Below, one piece after another: positions 7,232-13,193 of a stretch of 13,193 nucleotides of DNA. The stretch is from positions 23,338-36,530 of the forward strand of contig PAJB01000005.1 of NCBI GenBank assembly GCA_002710905.1, given 5' to 3'. Numbering within the stretch: the first letter of the stretch is position 1; every line of letters begins with the position of its first letter. A model generated the notes under the pieces. It was not told where the DNA came from and did not search any database. It worked only from the letters and a program-made list of their open reading frames with translations. The position numbers were made by a program, and so were the translations under genes. Source of the DNA: Chloroflexota bacterium. GTDB taxonomy: Bacteria > Chloroflexota > Dehalococcoidia > UBA2979.

Positions 7232-7897
7232 ATGCGTCAAATACTAATCATTGGGCAAGAAAACATCGAACAAATTCAAGTAATGTTAGAAAAATCATTT
7301 TCTGATGTTATTGTGCAAAGTGATTTCGAAGAATTCAAACTAAATGAAAATAAAAATACTACGGACTTAATAATTGTTCAAGAGTTATATTTATACAAAT
7401 TAGAAGAATTAAAGAATTTTTTGTTAAGAAATAATATTCCCATATTATTAATTGTGGAAACGAATAATTTAACAAAATATTTAAATAATGAACTGATTAC
7501 AGACATAATTTATTCCCCAATTAATCCAGAAGAGCTCCAATATAGAATAAAAAAATTAACTAATTTTGAAAATAGTACTTTTGATGACAAAAATAAAATT
7601 AATGTTGCTGACCTAATTATCGATCTTGAAAAATATACAGTTTCAGTAGAGCAAAAGATTATTGACTTAACATTTAAAGAATTTGAATTGCTGACTTATC
7701 TAGCAAGCAATATTGATACCCCTTTCACGAGAGATTCTCTATTAGATAAAGTATGGGGATATGATTATATAGGAGGATATCGAACTGTCGATGTGCATAT
7801 TAGAAGAATACGTTCAAAAATAGAGCGTAATTTTCAATATATTCAAACAGTTCGTAATATCGGCTATAGATTTGTAGATCCAAAAAAAAATAATTAA
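7232..7897 (+). CDS. glnR: GlnR-type orphan OmpR/PhoB-family regulator
   Basis: 221 residues: an N-terminal receiver-like domain (about 1-115) and a C-terminal winged helix (about 123-215). The winged helix contains LTFKEFELL, VWGYDY, GG.RTVDVH and TVRN.GYRF, in my recollection almost identical to actinobacterial GlnR, the global nitrogen regulator that activates glnA and ammonium uptake. The receiver domain cannot be phosphorylated in the usual way: the paired N-terminal acids are absent (IIGQEN), the acceptor Asp is Gln50 (IIVQEL) and the switch Lys is Ser (YSPINPEEL). Actinobacterial GlnR also works without phosphorylation but keeps Asp50 for dimer contacts, so Gln50 is a further departure. 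No sensor kinase is adjacent. It sits 94 bases before glnA1 on the same strand. No Shine-Dalgarno precedes ATG 7232, so a short-leader or leaderless mRNA is possible. Confidence 0.88.
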   Translation: MRQILIIGQENIEQIQVMLEKSFSDVIVQSDFEEFKLNENKNTTDLIIVQELYLYKLEELKNFLLRNNIPILLIVETNNLTKYLNNELITDIIYSPINPEELQYRIKKLTNFENSTFDDKNKINVADLIIDLEKYTVSVEQKIIDLTFKEFELLTYLASNIDTPFTRDSLLDKVWGYDYIGGYRTVDVHIRRIRSKIERNFQYIQTVRNIGYRFVDPKKNN

Positions 7898-7901
7898 TTA
7901 C

Positions 7902-7917
7902 GTAACATAAATTTAAC
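7902..7917. promoter_or_regulatory. Candidate GlnR box upstream of glnA1
   Basis: GTAAC-N6-TTAAC begins four bases after the glnR stop and ends 74 bases before the glnA1 ATG. The first half fits gTnAC exactly; the second matches GaAAC at the final AAC. The half-site starts are 11 bases apart, as in GlnR boxes. The position suits an activator just upstream of a glnA1 promoter, but no convincing -35/-10 pair could be fixed in this AT-rich spacer (7898-7991). Confidence 0.4.
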
Positions 7918-7977
7918 AATTCATAAAGAAATTTTTAGTAAATTTAAATCATTAATTAATCACATTTATCCAAAATT

Positions 7978-7984
7978 AGGGGGG
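7978..7984 (+). promoter_or_regulatory. Strong ribosome binding site of glnA1
   Basis: AGGGGGG ends seven bases before ATG 7992. It is the strongest Shine-Dalgarno in the nitrogen block and contrasts with the absence of one before glnR and glnA2, which suggests GlnA1 is made at much higher levels. Confidence 0.7.
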
Positions 7985-7991
7985 TATTGTA

Positions 7992-9404
7992 ATGAATTTT
8001 AACGAATTAAAAAAAATTGTTGATGAAAATGATGTCAGGCGCGTTGATCTGCGCGTAACAGATATGCCAGGTCGCTGGCAACAATTTACTATTCCTGTTG
8101 ATAGGCTAACTGAAAATTTATTTGATGAAGGCCAAGGATTTGATGGTTCAAGCTTAAGAGGATTTCAAGAAATTCATGAATCGGATATGCTATTAATCCC
8201 TGATATGGATTCAGCACGTATTGAACCGATAAGTGAAATTGGGACACTGGTAATCACTTGTTCCGTAAGAGACCCAATCACAGGAGAGGAGTATGGACGC
8301 GATCCACGAACAATTGCTAAAAAAGCAGAAGCCTACATGAAGGACACAGGAATAGCAGATACAGCAAATTTTGGTCCAGAACTAGAATTCTTCCTTTTTG
8401 ATGATGTTCGTTTTGAGCAATCGCAACAAACAGCTTTTTATTACATTGACTCAATTGAAGCACATTGGAATAGTGGTAGAGATGAAGCACCAAATTTAGG
8501 ATATAAAATTCCAGGCAAAGAAGGTTATGCTCCTGTAGCGCCTTTTGATACATTGCGTGATGTTAGATGGGAAATGCATGAGGCATTACATGCAGTTGGT
8601 ATACCAACTGAAGTCAGTCATCATGAAGTAGCCACAGCCGGACAAGGCGAAATTGCAACGAAATATAATTCTCTTCTAAAAAAAGCAGATGAGTTTCAGT
8701 GGTATAAATATATCGTTAGAAACATTGCAAAAGATAATGGCATGGTTGCAACATTTATGCCAAAGCCAATTTGGAATGATAATGGAACAGGAATGCATAC
8801 ACATCAATCATTATGGAAAGATGGGAAACCATTATTTTTTAATGGTGATAATTATGGTGGACTTTCAGACATGGCGCGTCATTACATTGGAGGATTATTA
8901 AAACATGCTCCAGCAGTATTAGCATTTGCAGCACCATCTACGAATTCATATAAAAGACTAGTTCCAGGTTTTGAAGCACCCGTAAACCTTGTATATTCTG
9001 CTAGAAATCGTTCTGCAGTAATTAGAATTTCAACTTATGATACAAGTCCTGCATCAAAACGAATCGAGTTTAGAGCACCAGATCCAACATGTAATCCTTA
9101 TTTAGCATTTTCCGCAATGCTGCTTGCTGGATTAGATGGTGTTCAAAATAAGATAGAGCCCCCAGATCCAGTTGACGAGAACATTTATGAATTACCTGAA
9201 GCAGAAGCTGCAAAATTAGCTAAAGTTCCAGGTTCTCTGGCTGAATCATTGCAAGCATTAGAAAATGATAATGATTTTCTAACTAGCTCAGGTGTGTTTA
9301 CTAGTAAATACATTCAGGATTATCTAGATATGAAAAATGACGAAATCACTGAATTATCAATGCGACCAACACCTTATGAATATGAATTATATTTTGATGC
9401 ATAA
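7992..9404 (+). CDS. glnA: Glutamine synthetase type I-beta (main GS)
   Basis: Makes glutamine from glutamate, ammonia and ATP; a cytoplasmic dodecamer and the main entry of ammonium into metabolism. The 470 residues match the I-beta subclass. Active-site landmarks are present: FDGSS near 50, the metal-ligand segment GPELEFFLFD, HHEVATAGQGE, the ammonium/glutamate segment NGTGMHTHQS, NSYKRLVPGFEAP, ARNRSAVIRIS (R340 and R345, the equivalents of E. coli R339 and R344) and RIEFRAPDP. Tyr399 in NIYELPEAEA lies in the same context as the E. coli adenylylation tyrosine (NLYDLPPEE), so control by a GlnE-type adenylyltransferase is possible; no glnE is in the window. The gene has a strong ribosome site and a candidate GlnR box, follows glnR and precedes a second GS gene. 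Confidence 0.97.
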   Translation: MNFNELKKIVDENDVRRVDLRVTDMPGRWQQFTIPVDRLTENLFDEGQGFDGSSLRGFQEIHESDMLLIPDMDSARIEPISEIGTLVITCSVRDPITGEEYGRDPRTIAKKAEAYMKDTGIADTANFGPELEFFLFDDVRFEQSQQTAFYYIDSIEAHWNSGRDEAPNLGYKIPGKEGYAPVAPFDTLRDVRWEMHEALHAVGIPTEVSHHEVATAGQGEIATKYNSLLKKADEFQWYKYIVRNIAKDNGMVATFMPKPIWNDNGTGMHTHQSLWKDGKPLFFNGDNYGGLSDMARHYIGGLLKHAPAVLAFAAPSTNSYKRLVPGFEAPVNLVYSARNRSAVIRISTYDTSPASKRIEFRAPDPTCNPYLAFSAMLLAGLDGVQNKIEPPDPVDENIYELPEAEAAKLAKVPGSLAESLQALENDNDFLTSSGVFTSKYIQDYLDMKNDEITELSMRPTPYEYELYFDA

Positions 9405-9423
9405 AAAACATTGATTGAGTAGA

Positions 9424-9457
9424 ATTAAGCAAGGTTTATAACATAACCTTGCTTAAT
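9424..9457 (+). terminator. Intercistronic hairpin between the two GS genes
   Basis: A perfect 13-base inverted repeat (left arm ATTAAGCAAGGTT, 9424-9436; right arm 9445-9457) with an 8-base loop TATAACAT. It lies 19 bases after the glnA1 stop and ends 17 bases before the glnA2 ATG. No U-run follows (ATATTGAATG), so it is not a textbook intrinsic terminator. It may partly terminate or stabilise the glnA1 mRNA, limit access to glnA2, or be a protein site. Confidence 0.6.
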
Positions 9458-9474
9458 ATATTGAATGTATCACT

Positions 9475-10773
9475 ATGAAAAAAAATAACGACCGATCAAA
9501 TAAACACATAATGCAATCGTGCCTAGAGCATGATGTTAAATTTATTAGATTATGGTTTACAGATATTCTAGGAAATTTAAAATCAGTAGCAATAACAGTT
9601 GAAGAATTAGAGCATGCATTAATTGATGGAATTTCATTTGATGGTTCATCAATCAGTGGTTTTGCAAGGTCAGAAGAGTATGATATGTTAGCAATTCCCG
9701 ATCCGCAAACATTTAAGATTCTTCCTTGGAGACCAAAAGAGCAATCTGTCGCAAGAATGTTCTGTAATATCTATACAACAGATGGAAAAAAATTTACAAG
9801 CGATCCTAGAAATATTCTTATTAAGCAGCTTTCACAACTTCAATCTAAAGGTCTAACTTTTTATGTGTCACCTGAAATTGAATTTTTTTATTTCAATTCA
9901 TCAGAAGATGCACAACCAATTGATCAAGGAGGTTATTTCGATCTAACAACTCTTGATTCTAGTTCAGATATCCGCAGAGAGTCGGTGCTTATGTTAGAAG
10001 AATTAGGAATAGGAGTAGCCGTAAGTCATCATGAGGGGGCGCCCAGTCAACATGAAATGGATCTTCGCCATACGGATGCATTAAATATGGCAGACTCAAT
10101 TATGACTTTTAAAACAGTTATTAAAGAAGTAGCACAAAAACATAATGTTTATGCAACATTTATGCCAAAACCTATAAGCAAATTTAATGGTTCTGGCATG
10201 CATCTACAATTATCTATCTTTAAAGGCAACAAAAATATTTTCTTTAGTAATACAGATAAAAGAAATCTCTCATTGCTTGCAAAGCAATTTATCGCTGGTC
10301 TCTTACATCATACGCCAGAAATTATGTTGATAACAAATCAATGGGTAAACTCATATAAAAGATTAGTTCCTGGATTTGAAGCACCGACTCATGCCAATTG
10401 GTCTCTTACAAATTATTCTGATTTAATTAGAGTGCCCCAATTTAATATTCAGCAAAAAGACTCCGCCAGAATTGAATATAGAGTTGCTGATCCTGCATGT
10501 AATCCATACTTAGTTTTATCAGCAGTTTTGGCTGCAGGACTAGAAGGAATAAATAAAAAATATAAACTTAAAAACATTACTGATGAAGATGCAAAAAAAT
10601 TACCTGAATCTCTCGGCGAGTCAATTAAGTTATTTAAAGAATCCAAATTAATGATTAAGTTATTAGGCAAAGACTCATTCAATGCTTTAATTAAAAATAA
10701 AGAAGAAGAATGGGAAAAATATAAAAAACATGTAAGTAACTACGAATTAGAAAATTACTTATCTATCCTATAA
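9475..10773 (+). CDS. glnA: Second glutamine synthetase, I-alpha-like, divergent active site
   Basis: 432 residues of the GS fold, shorter than GlnA1 and closer to the I-alpha subclass (FDGSSISGFAR, HHEGAPSQHE, FNGSGMH). Metal and glutamate landmarks persist: FDGSS, SPEIEFFYF, GSGMH, NSYKRLVPGFEAP, RIEYRVADP. Two departures stand out. The NRS motif carrying the arginine equivalent to E. coli R339, which contacts ATP and glutamate, reads NYS, with Tyr314 in its place (R319 of IRVP is kept). The segment after GLEGI is shortened and lacks the N-(I/L)-Y adenylylation region. The Arg in GFAR aligns with Bacillus R62, used in feedback inhibition of I-alpha enzymes. It could be a low-activity GS, a glutamylamide ligase acting on another amine, or a regulatory partner of GlnA1. 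There is no Shine-Dalgarno, and a hairpin precedes it. It converges on nuoN with a 9-base gap. ATG 9475 is preferred; Met13 (9511) is an alternative. Confidence 0.9.
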   Translation: MKKNNDRSNKHIMQSCLEHDVKFIRLWFTDILGNLKSVAITVEELEHALIDGISFDGSSISGFARSEEYDMLAIPDPQTFKILPWRPKEQSVARMFCNIYTTDGKKFTSDPRNILIKQLSQLQSKGLTFYVSPEIEFFYFNSSEDAQPIDQGGYFDLTTLDSSSDIRRESVLMLEELGIGVAVSHHEGAPSQHEMDLRHTDALNMADSIMTFKTVIKEVAQKHNVYATFMPKPISKFNGSGMHLQLSIFKGNKNIFFSNTDKRNLSLLAKQFIAGLLHHTPEIMLITNQWVNSYKRLVPGFEAPTHANWSLTNYSDLIRVPQFNIQQKDSARIEYRVADPACNPYLVLSAVLAAGLEGINKKYKLKNITDEDAKKLPESLGESIKLFKESKLMIKLLGKDSFNALIKNKEEEWEKYKKHVSNYELENYLSIL

Positions 10774-10782
10774 TTGATTTAT

Positions 10783-12225
10783 TTAGAACAAAATTTTTGT
10801 GGCTCTTTCAGCATATTCATACAATGGTGTCCCGTAAATACCTAAGAAAACCATTGAAAGAAACAAAACGCCTGCGGCAAAATATTCATTAAATGCAATA
10901 CTAAAATTATTTTCTGATTCATCACTTGAATATAAATACATCTGTTTTACTATTTGCAAATAATAAAACAGTGAAATAGTGCTCATAGTTACAGCAATTA
11001 CTACTAGCCATAAATAACCATTACTAACTACGGCTTGAAATAAAATAAATTTTGTAAAGAAACCAGCAAGTAAAGGCATACCAGCTAATGAAAATAAACC
11101 TGCAGTTAAAGCAAGGGCCAAAAACGGTTGATTATCAGATAATCCTTTGAAATCAGAAATCATACTAGTTTCTTTATTATTCGAATAATAAATTGTTATA
11201 ACAATAAAAATGAGTAAATTGGTAATAACATAGCCGCTTAAATGAAAAAGGGCTGCGGAAGTCGTAGCACTAGAAATATTTGGCAAAGCCATTAGAATAT
11301 AGCCTATCTGACCTACAGATGAATATGCTAACATCCTTTTTATATTTGACTGTTGTATAGCAATTAAATTACCAACAATCATTGTAAGAACAGATAATAT
11401 GATAATTAAAATGTTCCAATGATCCATAATTGAGAAAAATGGCCCGCTTAATAACCTAAACAAAAAACCAATCACTATCGCTTTTGATGCAGTAGATAAA
11501 AAAGCAGTAATGGGAAGCGGAGCACCTTCATAAACATCCGGCGCCCACATATGAAAAGGTACTGCTGATAATTTAAAACCAATACCTGCAAAGAAGAAAA
11601 TTAAGCCAATCAACAATAATTCTGCATTATAAGAGGCATCACTAGCAAAATTAATGCCCATTGTCACATAAAAAGTTGAATGAGCAGAGCCATATATCAT
11701 GCTCAAGCCATAAAGTAAAATTGCAGAGCCAACCCCACCAATTAAAACATATTTTAAACTTGCTTCACCAGATTTTTTATCATTGACCAAAGATGAAACA
11801 GCAACATATAAAGAGAAGGATAAAAGCTCTAAACCAACATAAATAGTAATTAATTCAATACCGGCAACCATTAAAATCCCACCTAAGGTAGCTGAAATTA
11901 ATAAGAAATAGTACTCACCAATATGTGATATGTAATTTTCATTATATTTTTTTGTTCCGATTACTAATATTAATAATATCGCTGACAAAAGAATTCTAAA
12001 AAAATGAGTTAAATCATCAATACTATAAATATTGAAGAAAACAGCCTGCTCTCCCAATAGTAAAATGGTTGCAAGGATAGATAAAGCAGAACCAAAAATA
12101 GTTAAACCAGCCAAATTACCTTTAGAAACTCCTATCTCTTCGGAAAAAGCATCTAAGAAAAGAACAATCAACCCAGTTACGAGCAAAATTATTTCAGGCG
12201 ATATTAATAAATAATCATTTGTCAT
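10783..12225 (-). CDS. nuoN: NADH-quinone oxidoreductase subunit N
   Basis: A proton-pumping, antiporter-like membrane subunit of complex I. The 480 residues and roughly 14 helices match the family. Key residues are present: Glu133 in helix 5 (GLELLSFSLY), Lys218 (GIGFKLSAVPFHMWAPD), Lys248 (LSTASKAI) and Lys392 (AGFFTKF), which align with E. coli E133, K217, K247 and K395, so the half-channels and central lysine appear intact. The start ATG at 12225 overlaps the nuoM stop in TAATG, implying translational coupling. As the usual last gene of a nuo operon, it ends here, nine bases from the convergent glnA2 stop. I see no clear terminator in the gap; the two 3' ends may overlap as transcripts. 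Confidence 0.97.
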   Translation of the reverse strand: MTNDYLLISPEIILLVTGLIVLFLDAFSEEIGVSKGNLAGLTIFGSALSILATILLLGEQAVFFNIYSIDDLTHFFRILLSAILLILVIGTKKYNENYISHIGEYYFLLISATLGGILMVAGIELITIYVGLELLSFSLYVAVSSLVNDKKSGEASLKYVLIGGVGSAILLYGLSMIYGSAHSTFYVTMGINFASDASYNAELLLIGLIFFFAGIGFKLSAVPFHMWAPDVYEGAPLPITAFLSTASKAIVIGFLFRLLSGPFFSIMDHWNILIIILSVLTMIVGNLIAIQQSNIKRMLAYSSVGQIGYILMALPNISSATTSAALFHLSGYVITNLLIFIVITIYYSNNKETSMISDFKGLSDNQPFLALALTAGLFSLAGMPLLAGFFTKFILFQAVVSNGYLWLVVIAVTMSTISLFYYLQIVKQMYLYSSDESENNFSIAFNEYFAAGVLFLSMVFLGIYGTPLYEYAERATKILF

Positions 12226-13193
12226 TACATTAACACTCCAGGAATACCAATTTGGATAGAATCAGCAATTCTATCCATCCATGGTGATGGCCAAAGTCCC
12301 ATAAACAATATAGAAGAAGCAAGAATAATTGCTCCGGCTTTTTCTAAAGAATTCATATCACTCAAATCATTCCATTTTTTATTAAACTCCCCAAAAAACA
12401 TTGTAGAGAACATTCTAAGTAAATAAGTGGCAGTTATTGCAGCAGTTAAAACTGCTAGGCCACCAATAACTGGATATGCTTGAAACGCACCAATAAAAAT
12501 ATGTAGCTCCGCTACAAAGCCAGATAAGCCAGGTAATCCTAAAGAGGCTAATCCAGCAATTACAAAAAACACAGACCAAATTGGCATTCGTGATGCAAGC
12601 CCAGAAAAGTTTGGTATCTCTCTATTATGAGATTGATCATACATTGCGCCAATAAGTAAAAAGAATAATGCGGTCATTACACCGTGAGCAAACATTTGTA
12701 ATACAGCACCACTAATACCTATTAATGAAAAAGTTCCTAACCCTAAGAATACATAACCCATATGAGATACAGAAGAAAAACCAGTCATTAATTTCAAGTC
12801 TGTTTGTTTAAGCGCAGAAATTGCACCATATAATGCTGCAATAATTCCTAATGTCATCAATCCTGGACCCCAATATTCTCCACCTTCAGGCAATGTTTGA
12901 AGTCCAAGTCTTATAATTCCAAAAGCTCCTAGCTTCATCAAAACACCAGCATGAAGCATAGAAACTGCTGTAGGAGCAGAGGCATGACCATCTGGTGACC
13001 ACGCATGAAAAGGGAACATAGCTCCAAGTGTTCCGCAACCAATTGCTATTAATGGAAAAACAATAATTTGAAAATTACGATCATATTCTACGCCTGCAAG
13101 AACCTGCATATCAAAAGTACCAAGCCCTGCTTCAGCAAATATCATAAAAATACCTGCAAAGATTAAAATGGAACCTGCAACTAACATCATCAT
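12225..13193 (-). CDS. nuoM: NADH-quinone oxidoreductase subunit M (5' end beyond right edge)
   Basis: A proton-pumping antiporter-like subunit of complex I. The 322 residues visible are the C-terminal two thirds of a family of about 500; the methionines at the edge are internal, not the start. Recognisable are FPFHAWSPDGHASAPTA, HAGVLMKLGAFG (the helix-8 Lys, equivalent to E. coli K265), FAHGVMTALFFLLIGAMYD and GLSGFVAELHIF (Glu equivalent to E407). The helix-7 lysine normally four residues before FPFH (E. coli K234) is Leu, encoded at 13026-13028. The GHASAPTAVSMLHAGVLMKLG form is, as I recall, a recurrent subtype in Chloroflexota and some other phyla. Its TAA stop overlaps the nuoN start by one base. 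The rest of the nuo operon should lie to the right. Confidence 0.96.
   Translation of the reverse strand: MMMLVAGSILIFAGIFMIFAEAGLGTFDMQVLAGVEYDRNFQIIVFPLIAIGCGTLGAMFPFHAWSPDGHASAPTAVSMLHAGVLMKLGAFGIIRLGLQTLPEGGEYWGPGLMTLGIIAALYGAISALKQTDLKLMTGFSSVSHMGYVFLGLGTFSLIGISGAVLQMFAHGVMTALFFLLIGAMYDQSHNREIPNFSGLASRMPIWSVFFVIAGLASLGLPGLSGFVAELHIFIGAFQAYPVIGGLAVLTAAITATYLLRMFSTMFFGEFNKKWNDLSDMNSLEKAGAIILASSILFMGLWPSPWMDRIADSIQIGIPGVLM

Noticed and set aside
8317..8553. Minus-strand open frame within glnA1
   Set aside because: A shadow of the glutamine synthetase frame, with no ribosome site or domain.
10774..10800. ACAAAATTTTTGT as a bidirectional terminator between glnA2 and nuoN
   Set aside because: The match is short, imperfect and inside the nuoN coding end; the actual gap is nine bases.
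13185..13193. The run of Met codons at the right edge as the nuoM start
   Set aside because: NuoM proteins are about 500 residues and the visible part begins mid-protein, so the true start lies beyond the window.

Overview
The window is about 13.2 kb of AT-rich bacterial chromosome (roughly one third G+C by eye), densely coded and with short spacers. There are no mobile elements, tRNA/rRNA genes or CRISPR repeats. The best guess for the host is a low-GC, probably streamlined marine Chloroflexota (SAR202/Dehalococcoidia-like). SecA has features I associate with Chloroflexota (the stretch after the QLRGRSGRQGDPG motif, and the 'YGTNSEFGFDYLRDNM' region), and NuoM is of a matching type. A low-GC actinobacterium is the alternative, because the regulator beside glnA closely resembles actinobacterial GlnR. 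This placement is inference, not a database result.

Layout, left to right. (1) 1-2768, minus strand: prs (PRPP synthetase, GTG start) followed by the N-terminal two thirds of secA, which runs off the left edge. (2) 2769-2953: a divergent spacer with a good sigma70-type promoter for the rightward genes and an inverted repeat over its -35. (3) 2954-5302, plus strand: an acyl-CoA dehydrogenase, an alpha/beta-hydrolase-fold protein that has lost the usual catalytic residues, and a small exported or membrane protein. (4) 5380-7120, minus strand: a two-gene ABC transporter, ATPase then CcmB-like six-helix permease; the ATPase has eroded Q-loop, signature and H-loop motifs. (5) 7232-10773, plus strand: a nitrogen block with a GlnR-type orphan regulator, a class I-beta glutamine synthetase with an adenylylation-type tyrosine, and a divergent I-alpha-like second glutamine synthetase. 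(6) 10783-13193, minus strand: nuoM (5' end off the right edge) and nuoN of respiratory complex I, overlapping by one base.

How the parts may work together. GlnR, GlnA1 and GlnA2 look like a compact ammonium-assimilation and control module. GlnR-box-like pairs (GTnAC-N6-nnAAC) lie on both sides of glnR, one before glnA1 and one at the start of the divergent ABC ATPase gene. This suggests, but does not prove, autologous control of both units. The acyl-CoA dehydrogenase and hydrolase-fold protein look like a small catabolic unit under its own repressible promoter.

No clearly new system is proven. The most unusual elements are the second glutamine synthetase with an active-site Arg replaced by Tyr, the GlnR-like regulator with Gln at the phospho-acceptor position, the motif-eroded ABC ATPase divergent from it, and the triad-less hydrolase.
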